DNA of 36,049 nucleotides from Demequina mangrovi (GTDB lineage Bacteria > Actinomycetota > Actinomycetes > Actinomycetales > Demequinaceae), in assembly GCF_000759715.1 (NCBI RefSeq), contig NZ_BBLU01000020.1:1-36049 (forward strand). Reading direction: 5' to 3'. The notes beneath the pieces were generated by a model. The model was given only the letters and a program-made list of their open reading frames with translations, did not search any database and was not told where the DNA came from. This document shows, one piece after another, positions 7,046 through 14,572 of the stretch; within the stretch, counting starts at the first letter, position 1; the number at the start of each line of letters is the position of its first letter. The position numbers and the translations under genes were made by a program.

Positions 7046-7125
7046 GCATCGTCCACGCCCCGTACCGGCCGGGACAGTCACCATGCTTGAGAGCATGGGA
7101 TCGTGCCGCGCGGGACATCCACCTG
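7046..7125 (+). repeat. Dispersed intergenic element, copy R1
   Basis: Starts with GCATCGTCC (one short of the 10-mer) directly after the cimA stop. It continues to CCGGGACAGTCACCATGCTT (7069-7088), which matches the R2 copy (21626-21645) at 19 of 20 positions. A perfect hairpin CCATGCT-TGAG-AGCATGG spans 7081-7098. GTCC/GGGAC pairing with GCC/GGC gives an upstream imperfect stem. It sits between cimA and the lipoate ligase gene; terminator, promoter or mobile-repeat roles are all possible. Confidence 0.5.
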
Positions 7126-7259
7126 CGCTCGCCGGACGGGGCCCGGCCGGCATGCAGGCAGATGTCCCGCAGCATGCGGTGAGCAGCCCTGGAGCGCAGG
7201 TGAGCGTCCCGGCCGACGGGTGGAACGTGCCTGCGGCGCTTCGGGGGAGAATGTTCCCC

Positions 7260-8312
7260 ATGCATGGTGAGTACAAGGTTCCTGGCGGCAAGCTCGTGGT
7301 CGCGGACGTCGAGCTCGACGCCGCCGGCGACACCATCGACCGGGTGGTGATCTCCGGCGACTTCTTCCTCGAGCCCGCCGAGGCGATCCTCGACATCACG
7401 CGCGCGCTCCACGGGCTCGCGGCGACCGCCACGGTGGCCGAGCTCGCCGCCGCGGCGAAGCGCGCCGCGGGCGACGCGACGTTCATCGGCTTCACCCCCG
7501 AGGCCGTGGGCATCGCGGTGCGCCGCGCGCTCGGGCACGCGACCAGCTGGCACGACCACACCTTCGACGTCATCCACGACGTCCCGCGCGACCCCTACAT
7601 GCAGATGTCGCTCGACGAGGTGCTCTCCGAGGAGGTCGCCGCCGGCCGCCGCGGTCCCACGCTGCGCGTGTGGGAGTGGGGGAGCAACGCGGTCATCATC
7701 GGTTCGTTCCAGTCGTGGCGCAACGAGGTCGACGACGAGGGCGCGGCCAAGCACGGCATGACCGTGGTGCGACGCGTCTCGGGCGGCGGCGCGATGTTCG
7801 TCCAGCCGGGCAACACCATCACCTACTCGCTGCACGTCCCGACGTCGCTGGTCGAGGGGCTGAGCTTCGAGCAGTCGTACGCGTTCCTCGACGACTGGGT
7901 CCTGGGCGCGCTGCGCGAGCTCGGCATCGAGGCGACGTACGTGCCCATCAACGACATCGCCTCGCCTGCGGGCAAGATCGCAGGCGCGGCGCAGAAGCGC
8001 TACGCGGCGGGCGCGGTGCTCCACCACGTCACCATGGCCTACGACATCGACGCCGACGCGATGCTCGAGGTGCTGCGCATCGGCCGCGAGAAGCTCTCGG
8101 ACAAGGGCACCAAGAGCGCCAACAAGCGCGTCGATCCGCTCCGCAGCCAGACCGGCATGGAGCGCGCGGACGTCATCGCCTCTTTCCTCGACCACTTCCG
8201 GGGCCGCTACGCGACGCAGCCGGGCGCGGTGACCGAGGCGGAGATCGAGGCGGCGCGGGAGCGCATCGAGTCGAAGTTCGCCACCGAGGAGTGGCTCAAG
8301 CTCGTGCCGTGA
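7260..8312 (+). CDS. Lipoate-protein ligase A family protein with N-terminal accessory domain
   Basis: A 350-residue member of the biotin/lipoate ligase family, expected to activate lipoate with ATP and attach it to 2-oxoacid dehydrogenase or GcvH domains. Residues about 1-95 (MHGEYKVPGGKLV ... SGDFFLEP) match the LplA C-terminal/LplB-type accessory domain, here placed first. Residues about 105-350 are the catalytic domain with RRVSGGG near 171-177, PGNTITYSL and the lysine motif PAGKIAGAAQ (Lys239). In E. coli LplA the domain order is reversed. Start: ATG 7260 has GGGGGAG 10 nt upstream; an in-frame ATG at 7083 would add 59 residues lacking family similarity and would place the start in the R1 repeat. 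The specific substrate (lipoate or octanoate) is not decided. Confidence 0.85.
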   Translation: MHGEYKVPGGKLVVADVELDAAGDTIDRVVISGDFFLEPAEAILDITRALHGLAATATVAELAAAAKRAAGDATFIGFTPEAVGIAVRRALGHATSWHDHTFDVIHDVPRDPYMQMSLDEVLSEEVAAGRRGPTLRVWEWGSNAVIIGSFQSWRNEVDDEGAAKHGMTVVRRVSGGGAMFVQPGNTITYSLHVPTSLVEGLSFEQSYAFLDDWVLGALRELGIEATYVPINDIASPAGKIAGAAQKRYAAGAVLHHVTMAYDIDADAMLEVLRIGREKLSDKGTKSANKRVDPLRSQTGMERADVIASFLDHFRGRYATQPGAVTEAEIEAARERIESKFATEEWLKLVP

Positions 8313-8318
8313 GGCTGA

Positions 8319-8345
8319 GCGCGGCGCGGGCCATCCGCGCCGCGC
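8319..8345. terminator. Perfect GC hairpin between convergent genes
   Basis: An 11-bp perfect stem GCGCGGCGCGG / CCGCGCCGCGC with loop GCCAT, immediately after the lipoate ligase stop. There is no T run, as is common in high-G+C actinobacteria. A near copy of the 10-mer (GCATCGTTCC, 8344-8353) overlaps its 3' end. Confidence 0.7.
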
Positions 8346-8384
8346 ATCGTTCCTCCGCAGCCGCGCCCCGGAGGAGTGCGGGCG

Positions 8385-9104
8385 CTAGAGGGCGGTGCCG
8401 GCGAACGAGCCGATGCCGTAGGTGATCGCCATCGCGAGCGAGCCGCCGGCAACGTTGCGCAGGATCGCGCGGAGCCGCGGCGCGTGGCCCAGCCGCGCGG
8501 ACACGGTGCCGGAGATCGCGAGCGCGATGATGACCACGCCGAAGGTCAGCGGCACCTTGAGCGCGTCGGGTGCGAGCACCGCGGTGAGCAGCGGGAAGAT
8601 GCCGCCGAGCGTGAACGCCCCGAGCGAGGCGAAGGCCGCGTGCCAGGGGTTGACCAGCTCCTCGGGGTCGATCCCGAGGTGGGCGCGCGCATGCGCGGCG
8701 ATGGGATCGTGCGCGGTCTGCTCGATCGCGGCCGCGCGTGCCGTCGCCTCCGACATCCCGGTCTCCATGTGCAGCCGGGCGAGCTGATCCAGCTCCCACT
8801 CCGGACGGTGGTCGTGCCAGGCCTTCTCGCGCTCGAGCTGCGCCTTCTCGGCGTCGCGCTGGCTCGAGACGGAGACGTACTCGCCCACGCCCATCGACAG
8901 CGCACCCGCGGCGATGCCGGCGAGCGCGGTGGTGAGGATGACGGTCGCGTTGTCGGTGGCGGCGACCACGCCGACCAGCAGCGCGGCGATCGAGACGATG
9001 CCGTCGTTGGCTCCGAGCACCCCCGCGCGGAGCGCGTTGAGCCGACCGGAGACGGCGTCCTCGTCCGGGAACGATGCGGTGGGGTGCGGGGTCTGCGTGG
9101 TCAC
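8385..9104 (-). CDS. VIT1/CCC1-family Fe(II)/Mn(II) transporter
   Basis: A 239-residue integral membrane protein of the VIT family, which moves iron or manganese out of the cytosol. The first membrane segment carries RAGVLGANDGIVS and the second region GALSMGVGEYVSVSSQRDAE, both family signatures. A cytosolic acidic/His helical segment (about 80-150, with WHDHRPEWELDQLARLHMETG) fits the metal-binding domain, then three C-terminal membrane helices follow. Start: GTG 9104 lies 6 nt after TACCCT, consistent with a leaderless mRNA; GGAGG is only 1 nt away and cannot serve normally. A longer frame to TTG 9149 lacks support. A DtxR/IdeR-like box lies upstream. Confidence 0.88.
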   Translation of the reverse strand: MTTQTPHPTASFPDEDAVSGRLNALRAGVLGANDGIVSIAALLVGVVAATDNATVILTTALAGIAAGALSMGVGEYVSVSSQRDAEKAQLEREKAWHDHRPEWELDQLARLHMETGMSEATARAAAIEQTAHDPIAAHARAHLGIDPEELVNPWHAAFASLGAFTLGGIFPLLTAVLAPDALKVPLTFGVVIIALAISGTVSARLGHAPRLRAILRNVAGGSLAMAITYGIGSFAGTAL

Positions 9105-9147
9105 GCCTCCAGGGTAGGAACGTCCTGGTCTCGTCGCCAGAGAGTGC

Positions 9148-9162
9148 AACCTTGCCTAACTT
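9148..9162. promoter_or_regulatory. Possible DtxR/IdeR iron box upstream of the VIT gene
   Basis: AACCTTGCCTAACTT (reverse AAGTTAGGCAAGGTT) retains one good half-site of the DtxR/IdeR consensus TTAGGTTAGSCTAACCTAA; the other half is poor. It lies about 45 bp upstream of the VIT start, a sensible place for iron control of a metal exporter. Assignment is tentative. Confidence 0.35.
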
Positions 9163-9198
9163 TTCGCGGCCCGCGACCGCGGCGCGAGGCGGACCGCC

Positions 9199-9540
9199 TC
9201 AGGTGCGGACCTGACGGACCTCCACCGCGAGCCGGAGCACCCTGCTCGCCCGCTCGGCCCAGACGATCGCGTCGCCCATCGACGCCGCCTCGATGAGCCA
9301 GAACCCGCCGGCCTGCTCCGGCACGTCGAGGTAGGGGCCCACGGTGGTCTCGGCGCCGTGCTCGTCGGCGCGGACCACCCGGGCGTCGGGCGCGGGCTCG
9401 AGCCCCGCGGCGGTCACCCAGACGCCCTTGTCACGCATCTCTGCGTTGAGCGCCTCGAGCTCCGCCATGATCTGCGGGAGGTCGTCGGGGACCTCCCGAC
9501 CGTCCTGGTCGTAGTACATCGCCAGGTGGAACTGTGGCAT
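9199..9540 (-). CDS. YciI-family (YCII-related domain) protein
   Basis: A 113-residue dimeric alpha/beta-barrel type protein of the YCII-related family. The start MPQFHLAMYYDQDG, the central VTAAGLEPA and the TVGPYLDVPEQAGGFWLIEA segment are typical of the DGPF/YCII members often found beside ECF sigma factors; no sigma factor is nearby. A catalytic role is not established. The ATG has AAGGAG 8 nt upstream. The leader contains a 9-bp inverted repeat GTCGCGTCC (9567-9575) / GGACGCGAC (9602-9610). Confidence 0.8.
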   Translation of the reverse strand: MPQFHLAMYYDQDGREVPDDLPQIMAELEALNAEMRDKGVWVTAAGLEPAPDARVVRADEHGAETTVGPYLDVPEQAGGFWLIEAASMGDAIVWAERASRVLRLAVEVRQVRT

Positions 9541-9653
9541 GGGGTATCTCCTTGTCGATCCCCTCAGTCGCGTCCCTGCCAGTCTCACACCGCACCCGCG
9601 CGGACGCGACCCGAAACGCCCACCTGGTCGGCGTTCAAGCAGGGAGGATCCGC

Positions 9654-10388
9654 TCAGGCGGGCGGACGCGGGCCCATGACCGCGGTACCCACGCGCACCA
9701 TCGTCGCCCCCTCCGCGACGGCCCACTCGAGGTCCTGGGACATGCCCATCGACAGCTCCCACGCGGAGCCCAGCCCGACCGAGCCCCGCTCCGATCGGAT
9801 GAGCGCCTGGTCGCGGATCTCCCGCAGCCGGGCGTAGCCCTCCCGCACCGCGTCCTCGTCGCGCGAGTTCAGCCCGATGGTCATGAAGCCCGTCACCGTG
9901 AGCGCGGGGAGCGCCTGGACCGCGGAGGCGATCGCGAGGGCCTCGTCGGGGTGGACGCCGGCCTTGGAGTCCTCGCCCGAGACGTTGACCTGGACCATCA
10001 CGTCGAGCTCGCGCTCGGCCTCGAGGCACAGCCGCGAGAGGCGCTCGGCGAGGCGCGCGTGGTCGACGGTCTGCACGCAGTCCGCGTACTGCACCGCGGT
10101 CGCCGCCTTGTTCCGCTGAAGCTGGCCGATGACGTGCACCCGGGCGCCGGCCGCGCGCAGCGCCTCGCCCTTGATGTCGAGCTCCTGCATGCGGGACTCG
10201 CCCACGAGGGTGCCGCCGGCGCGGACCACGGCGGCCGCCGCATCGGCGTCCCAGGTCTTGGTCGCGACGAGCACGCGCACGCCCGAGCCGGCGCGGCCCG
10301 AGGCGGCCTCGGCGATGTGGACGCGCGCCTTCACCTGCTCGAGGGCGGCGGCGGGGTCCCAGCCGGCGGGGGCGGGGGAGAGGTCCAT
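9654..10388 (-). CDS. YggS/PROSC-family pyridoxal phosphate homeostasis protein
   Basis: A 244-residue single-domain PLP-binding TIM barrel. The PLP lysine is probably Lys44 in LVATKTWD (the family's KT motif). HVIGQLQRNKA, MVQVNVSGEDSKAG, TGFMTIGLNS and LSMGMSQDLEWAV follow in the expected order. The family has no demonstrated catalysis and buffers cellular PLP. Its ATG shares one base (10388) with the stop of the upstream ybaK-like gene, so the two are translationally coupled. Confidence 0.9.
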   Translation of the reverse strand: MDLSPAPAGWDPAAALEQVKARVHIAEAASGRAGSGVRVLVATKTWDADAAAAVVRAGGTLVGESRMQELDIKGEALRAAGARVHVIGQLQRNKAATAVQYADCVQTVDHARLAERLSRLCLEAERELDVMVQVNVSGEDSKAGVHPDEALAIASAVQALPALTVTGFMTIGLNSRDEDAVREGYARLREIRDQALIRSERGSVGLGSAWELSMGMSQDLEWAVAEGATMVRVGTAVMGPRPPA

Positions 10389-10888
10389 CAGGAGTCCTTC
10401 GCGATTCCGGCCGTGACCGCACGGGTCACGGCGATGAGGTCCGCGGGGGCGAGGCCGATGTCGAGGCCCCTCCTCCCGCCGGAGACGTACACGGTGTCCC
10501 ACAGCTCGACGGTCTCGTCGATCGCGGTCGGCAGCGCCTTGCGCTGGCCGATGGGCGAGATCCCGCCCACCACGTAGCCCGTCGCGCGCTCGGCGTCCGT
10601 GGGAGGCGCCATCTCGGCCTTCTTGCCGCCGAACGCATGCGCCATCGCCTTGAGATCGAGCATCCCGCTCACGGGGACGATGCCGACGCACAGCCTCCCG
10701 TCCACGTACGCGCAGAGCGTCTTGAACACCTGGTCGGGCTCCACGCCGAGCGCGGCGGCGGCCTCGAGGCCGTAGCTGAGATCGGAGGCCGGGTCGTGCG
10801 CGTACGGGTGCAGCGTGTGCGCGACGCCTGCCTCGAGCAGCGCATGCACGGCGGGGGTCGCTCCTCCGGCGGCATGCTTGCGGGACAT
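10388..10888 (-). CDS. ybaK: YbaK/EbsC-family aminoacyl-tRNA deacylase
   Basis: A 166-residue protein matching the Cys-tRNA(Pro) deacylase YbaK: TPAVHALLEAGVAHTLHPY at the start, the conserved QVFKTL lysine (Lys56), then GIVPVSGMLDLKAMAHAFGGKKAEM and YVVGGISPIGQRK. It would hydrolyse Cys-tRNA(Pro) mischarged by prolyl-tRNA synthetase. CACAAT (10895-10900, minus strand) ends 6 nt before the ATG, suggesting a leaderless transcript; no Shine-Dalgarno is present. It overlaps the yggS start by one base. An exact copy of the recurrent 10-mer lies within it at 10674-10683. Confidence 0.9.
   Translation of the reverse strand: MSRKHAAGGATPAVHALLEAGVAHTLHPYAHDPASDLSYGLEAAAALGVEPDQVFKTLCAYVDGRLCVGIVPVSGMLDLKAMAHAFGGKKAEMAPPTDAERATGYVVGGISPIGQRKALPTAIDETVELWDTVYVSGGRRGLDIGLAPADLIAVTRAVTAGIAKDS
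10674..10683 (+). repeat. Exact GGGACGATGC inside ybaK
   Basis: Here the coding strand reads GGC ATC GTC CCC (Gly-Ile-Val-Pro), ordinary codons, so this copy alone could be chance. Confidence 0.8.
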
Positions 10889-10953
10889 GCCCTCATTGTG
10901 GCCGATGACGCGCCTGGCGTTCGCGGTGCCCCGTGGCCGGGTACGGTTTCCGG

Positions 10954-11400
10954 GTGACCGAGACGCTGACCGATGTGCATATGTGGACCGACGGCGCCTG
11001 CAAGGGCAACCCCGGGCTGGGCGGCTGGGGCGTCTGGATGAAGGCCGGCGGTCACGAGCGCGAGCTGTTCGGCGGCGAGAAGGTCACCACCAACAACCGC
11101 ATGGAGCTCACCGCGGTGATCGAGGGGCTCAAGGCGCTCAACCGTCCGTGCAAGGTCACGCTGCACGTCGACTCGCAGTACGTGAAGAACGGCGCCCAGA
11201 CCTGGATGAAGGGCTGGAAGCGCAACGGCTGGAAGACCGCGGACAAGAAGCCGGTGAAGAACGTCGAGCTGTGGCAGGCGCTCGACGAGCAGCTGGGCCG
11301 CCACGACATCACGTGGGTGTGGGTCAAGGGCCACGCCGGGGACCCGGGCAACGAGAAGGCCGACGAGCTCGCCAACAAGGGCGCCGCCGCCGCGCGCTGA
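10954..11400 (+). CDS. rnhA: Ribonuclease HI
   Basis: A 148-residue type 1 RNase H that degrades RNA in RNA-DNA hybrids. The catalytic carboxylates are visible as Asp13 ([11 protein letters not shown]), Glu51 (NNRMELTAV), Asp73 (VDSQYV) and Asp137 (EKADELA), with His127 in KGHAGDPGN; the basic handle region ([16 protein letters not shown]) is present. Start GTG 10954 lies 6 nt after TACGGT (10942-10947), a leaderless arrangement; an upstream in-frame GTG at 10933 overlaps that promoter. It is divergent from ybaK across 65 nt. Confidence 0.93.
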   Translation: MTETLTDVHMWTDGACKGNPGLGGWGVWMKAGGHERELFGGEKVTTNNRMELTAVIEGLKALNRPCKVTLHVDSQYVKNGAQTWMKGWKRNGWKTADKKPVKNVELWQALDEQLGRHDITWVWVKGHAGDPGNEKADELANKGAAAAR

Positions 11401-11461
11401 GCCGCGCCCGCAGCACCGCGCGTCGGGACGATGGTCCCTTCGCTCGCCTCCGCGAGGTGCA

Positions 11462-11467
11462 TACCGT
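11462..11467 (+). promoter_or_regulatory. Possible promoter of the SQR-TusE-DsrE operon
   Basis: TACCGT at 11462-11467 with TTCGCT at 11439-11444 (17-bp spacer) is the only reasonable sigma-A-like pair ahead of the operon and would give a leader of about 50 nt. A small palindrome GGGAC-GATG-GTCCC lies at 11425-11438 after rnhA and contains a near copy of the 10-mer. Confidence 0.35.
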
Positions 11468-11523
11468 GGGGAGCATCGGGGTCGCCTCCCGGACGTCCTC
11501 GGACCCAATGGAGGGGGCGCGTC

Positions 11524-12756
11524 ATGCGCAGGCTTCTCATCCTCGGAGCCGGCACGGCGGGCACGATCGCGGCGAACAAGCTGCGGCGGCTGCTCGACGC
11601 GGACGACTGGCAGATCACGATCGTCGACCAGCGCGGCACGCATTACTATCAGCCCGCCTTCCTGTTCATCCCGTTCGGCAGATACCGGCCGGACAAGGCG
11701 CGCCGCAAGGCGGCATCGCTCATCCCTGACGGCGTCACCCGCGTCCAGGCGCAGATCGACCGAGTCGACGCGGAGGCGCGCACGGTCGCGCTCGAGGACG
11801 GCAGGGTCCTGCCCTACGACTACCTCGTCATCGCGACCGGCGCCTCGCCTCACCCCGAGGAGACGCCCGGCATGGAGGACGACTGGCACGGCGCCGTGCA
11901 CTCCTTCTACACGTTCGACGACGCGGTGGCCCTGCGGGCGGCCCTCGCGGACTTCGCCGGCGGGCGCCTGGTGGTCCACATCTCCGAGATGCCCATCAAG
12001 TGCCCGGTCGCGCCGCTCGAGTTCACGCTGCTGGCCGACGACCACTTCACGCGCCGCGGCATCCGTGACCGGGTGGACATCACGTTCGTGACGCCGCTGT
12101 CGGGCGCGTTCACCAAGCCCGTCGCGTCGGCCGCGTTCGGCGGCATGCTCGCCGAGCGGGGCATCGCCGTCGAGCCGGACTTCATGATCGAGAGCGTCGA
12201 CACGGAGGCGCGCAGGATCGTCTCGTTCGACGAGCGGGAGGTGCCGTACGACCTGCTGGTGACGGTCCCGGTCAACAGGGGAGCGGCCTTCGTGGGTCGG
12301 TCGGGGCTAGGCGACGAGCTCGACTTCGTCCCCGTCGACCACCACACGCTGCGGCACGCCGCGCACCCCGAGATCTTCGCGGTGGGCGACGCCGCCGCCG
12401 TGCCCACGTCCAAGGCGGGCGCCGTCGCGCACTTCGAGCTCGACGTGTTCCCCGAGAACTTCGTCCGCATCGTCGCGGGCGAGGAGCCGGTGGCGAGCTT
12501 CGACGGCCATGCCACCTGCTTCATCGAGTCGGGAGCGGGCAAGGCCATGCTCATCGACTTCAACTACGACACCGAGCCGCTGCCGGGGATGTTCCCGGTG
12601 CCGGCGGTGGGCCCGCTCCCGCTGCTCAAGGAGTCCCGGTTCAACCACTGGGGCAAGCTCGCGTTCGAGCCCGTCTACTGGTCGATGCTGCTGCCCGGCC
12701 GACCGCTTCCGCTACCCGCTCAGATGTCGATGCGCGGCAAGCGCGTCCCCGCCTAG
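11524..12756 (+). CDS. Sulfide:quinone oxidoreductase-like FAD protein
   Basis: A 410-residue FAD-dependent oxidoreductase with the N-terminal dinucleotide fold LILGAGTAGTIAANKL, YDYLVIATGASPHPEETPGM, and a C-terminal FAD segment EIFAVGDAAAVPTSKAGAVA. Cys160 (PIKCPVAP) and Cys332 (ATCFIESG) match the two redox cysteines of sulfide:quinone oxidoreductases; a third Cys found in some SQRs is absent. It likely oxidises sulfide and passes electrons to menaquinone at the inner membrane face. Start ATG 11524 has GGAGGGGG 5 nt upstream. Its stop (TAG) is part of the Shine-Dalgarno of tusE, so the three sulfur genes form one operon. Confidence 0.87.
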   Translation: MRRLLILGAGTAGTIAANKLRRLLDADDWQITIVDQRGTHYYQPAFLFIPFGRYRPDKARRKAASLIPDGVTRVQAQIDRVDAEARTVALEDGRVLPYDYLVIATGASPHPEETPGMEDDWHGAVHSFYTFDDAVALRAALADFAGGRLVVHISEMPIKCPVAPLEFTLLADDHFTRRGIRDRVDITFVTPLSGAFTKPVASAAFGGMLAERGIAVEPDFMIESVDTEARRIVSFDEREVPYDLLVTVPVNRGAAFVGRSGLGDELDFVPVDHHTLRHAAHPEIFAVGDAAAVPTSKAGAVAHFELDVFPENFVRIVAGEEPVASFDGHATCFIESGAGKAMLIDFNYDTEPLPGMFPVPAVGPLPLLKESRFNHWGKLAFEPVYWSMLLPGRPLPLPAQMSMRGKRVPA

Positions 12757-12764
12757 GAGGAGAC

Positions 12765-13079
12765 ATGAGCACCACCACCCTCGCCGGCCGCGAGATCCAC
12801 GTCGATGCCGAGGGCTTCCTCACCGAGTACGACGAGTGGGACGAGACCCTCGCCCAGCAGCTCGCGGACCAGATCGGGATCGCGATGACGCCCGAGCATT
12901 GGGACGTCGTCCGGTTCCTTCGCGCCGACTACGCCGAGACCGGCCAGACCGCCACCACACGGCGCGTCAACGCCGTCGGCGGCTTCCCGGTGAAGCAGCA
13001 GTTCGCGCTGTTCCCCAAGAAGCCGGGCAAGAAGATGTCCTACATCGCGGGCCTGCCCAAGCCCGCGGGATGCGTCTAG
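12765..13079 (+). CDS. TusE/DsrC-family sulfur relay protein
   Basis: A 104-residue sulfur carrier of the TusE/DsrC/DsvC family. The conserved C-terminal arm ends AGLPKPAGCV with the carrier Cys103 as the penultimate residue. The second DsrC cysteine, 11 residues earlier, is Ser92 here, so the protein has the one-cysteine, TusE/RspA-like form and could not form the DsrC trisulfide used in dissimilatory sulfite reduction. AGGAGGAG precedes the ATG. Between an SQR and a DsrE-like protein it probably carries persulfide sulfur in sulfide detoxification; that role is inferred from context. Confidence 0.9.
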   Translation: MSTTTLAGREIHVDAEGFLTEYDEWDETLAQQLADQIGIAMTPEHWDVVRFLRADYAETGQTATTRRVNAVGGFPVKQQFALFPKKPGKKMSYIAGLPKPAGCV

Positions 13080-13089
13080 GAGGCGCGCC

Positions 13090-13623
13090 ATGACCGACAT
13101 GCAGGCCAAGCCGGCCGTCGTCCCCGACTTCGGCGACGACGACGATACCGACCGCAAGCTCGTCATCATCTGCTCGAAGGGCAACCTCGACATGGCCTAT
13201 CCGGGCCTCGTGCTCGCGAACTCCGCGTTGGGCGAGGGCATCGCGGTGGACCTGTTCTTCACGTTCTGGGGCTTCGACATGATCACGAGGTCGCGCCAGA
13301 AGAAGCTCAGCTTCACCCCGGTCGGGAACACCGCGATGCATCTCCCGTTCGGCGGGCGCATGCCGCAGTGGCTGTCGCCGTTCCCCGGCATGACGTGGGT
13401 CGCCACGAGGATGATGAGGAAGCAGATCGACGACCTCGGTGTGCCGCCCGTCGACGAGTTCCTCGACCAGATCGTCGCGTCCGGCGGCAGGCTGTGGGCC
13501 TGCCAGATGAGCGCCGACATGCAGAAGCTCACCATGGAGGACCTCCGCGACGACGTCGAGGGCATCATCACCGCCGCCGACTTCATGGACCTGTCGGAGG
13601 GGGCGCAGACGCTCTTCATCTAG
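13090..13623 (+). CDS. DsrE/DsrF/DrsH-like sulfur transfer protein
   Basis: A 177-residue member of the DsrE2-like (DsrE/DsrF/DrsH) family. KLVIICSKGNLDMAYPGLVLANSA starts the alpha/beta domain, and the family cysteine is Cys138 in GGRLWACQMSADMQ. A central hydrophobic stretch (AVDLFFTFWGFDMI) is typical of DsrE2 proteins and may associate with the membrane. AGGAGG at 13078-13083 precedes the ATG by 6 nt. It presumably accepts or donates persulfide with the TusE partner. The stop overlaps by 4 nt with the stop of the convergent gene (shared CTAG). Confidence 0.88.
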   Translation: MTDMQAKPAVVPDFGDDDDTDRKLVIICSKGNLDMAYPGLVLANSALGEGIAVDLFFTFWGFDMITRSRQKKLSFTPVGNTAMHLPFGGRMPQWLSPFPGMTWVATRMMRKQIDDLGVPPVDEFLDQIVASGGRLWACQMSADMQKLTMEDLRDDVEGIITAADFMDLSEGAQTLFI

Positions 13624-14384
13624 TCGTCGGTGCGCAGCCGTACCTCGTGGAGCGTCGCGCGCTTGGGGTACGCGGCAGGCTCGCGTCGCCCGTGCGGGAA
13701 CTCCCACAGGTCGAGCATGAGCTGGAGCGGGTAGCTCAGCACCTGGTCGGTGCGGTAGATCTCGACGCCGTCGAACGTGACCGCGGTGCCCTCCGAGTCC
13801 CACGACGCGCCGTACGCGTGCGACGAGGTCGCATCCACCGGGAGCGCGACGTCGCGCAGGTCCGTGACCAGCCGCGGATCGTGATGCGCCTTGATCCCGA
13901 CGCGCACGAGGGACGATGTTGCGGTCACCTTGTCGCCGAACACCTCGGCGATGCAGATCTCGCCCGAGTCCTGCGGTGAGGTCTCCTCGTGGCCGACCAG
14001 CCAGATCCCGAGCATGCATGTCGGGTCCGCGCTCGCGGAGGCGACCACCTCGACCGCGCCGGCGCGCGGCGGGGTCCACAGACGTCGCGTCGGCCTCTCC
14101 GTCACGACTCGCAGATCGCGGCCGATGCGGTGCTGCCCGACGTTCGATCCGAGCGGCCCGCCGTACTCGCCCGTCTGGAGGTGCGAGACCCGGAAGTCGC
14201 CGTCCTCGGGCCGCCAGGCGCGCTGGTCGTGCTCGATCAGCAGCTCGAGGCCCCCCGGGGTGAAGTCGTAGCGTGCGCCGGAGCGGTCGGGGGTCGTCCA
14301 GTGCGGCAGGTAGTCCGGGATCCACAACGTGCCGTCGAGCGGCTCCCCGGCGAACCTCTCGACACGGTCCCAGCGCGGGTCCAT
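13620..14384 (-). CDS. GH16-like concanavalin-fold protein with altered catalytic motif
   Basis: A 254-residue protein predicted to adopt a laminarinase/GH16 jelly roll: WIPDYLPHW and the central GEICIAEVFGDK, then SYPLQLMLDLWEFP near the end. The GH16 motif ExDxxE appears here as Glu142-Ile-Cys144-Ile-Ala-Glu147; the middle Asp is Cys. The two catalytic Glu are kept, so weak or changed activity, or a binding role, is possible. There is no signal peptide, so it would act in the cytoplasm, unusual for a polysaccharidase. The ATG has AAGGGAG upstream. TAGGCT at 14406-14411 (minus) may be its -10. Substrate unknown. Confidence 0.6.
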   Translation of the reverse strand: MDPRWDRVERFAGEPLDGTLWIPDYLPHWTTPDRSGARYDFTPGGLELLIEHDQRAWRPEDGDFRVSHLQTGEYGGPLGSNVGQHRIGRDLRVVTERPTRRLWTPPRAGAVEVVASASADPTCMLGIWLVGHEETSPQDSGEICIAEVFGDKVTATSSLVRVGIKAHHDPRLVTDLRDVALPVDATSSHAYGASWDSEGTAVTFDGVEIYRTDQVLSYPLQLMLDLWEFPHGRREPAAYPKRATLHEVRLRTDD

Positions 14385-14572
14385 GAGGACTCCCTTCCAC
14401 CCTCGAGCCTAGGCGCGCCGCTCGTCCGGTGCCGGGTCCTTACGGTCTCCATATGCGGGCCGTGACAGTGTCTTCGGCGCCGCACCGCGCGAGTGTTGAG
14501 GGATCCCGGTGAGGCGCTCCCCGGTTCGGCCGCGCATGCCCCCCGTCGCGGCCGGACCGGGTCGAGGGCCCG

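Noticed and set aside
4204..7056. Very long open frame on the minus strand (about 950 codons)
   Set aside because: It is the mirror of cimA codon bias; its product is Arg/Asp/Val-rich and low in complexity, with no start site or motif.
7083..7259. N-terminal extension of the lipoate ligase from ATG 7083
   Set aside because: The added residues lack family similarity, the start lies in the R1 hairpin, and GGGGGAG favours ATG 7260.
12765..13079. TusE-like gene as part of dissimilatory sulfite reduction
   Set aside because: The second DsrC cysteine is missing and no dsrAB or other Dsr genes are present.
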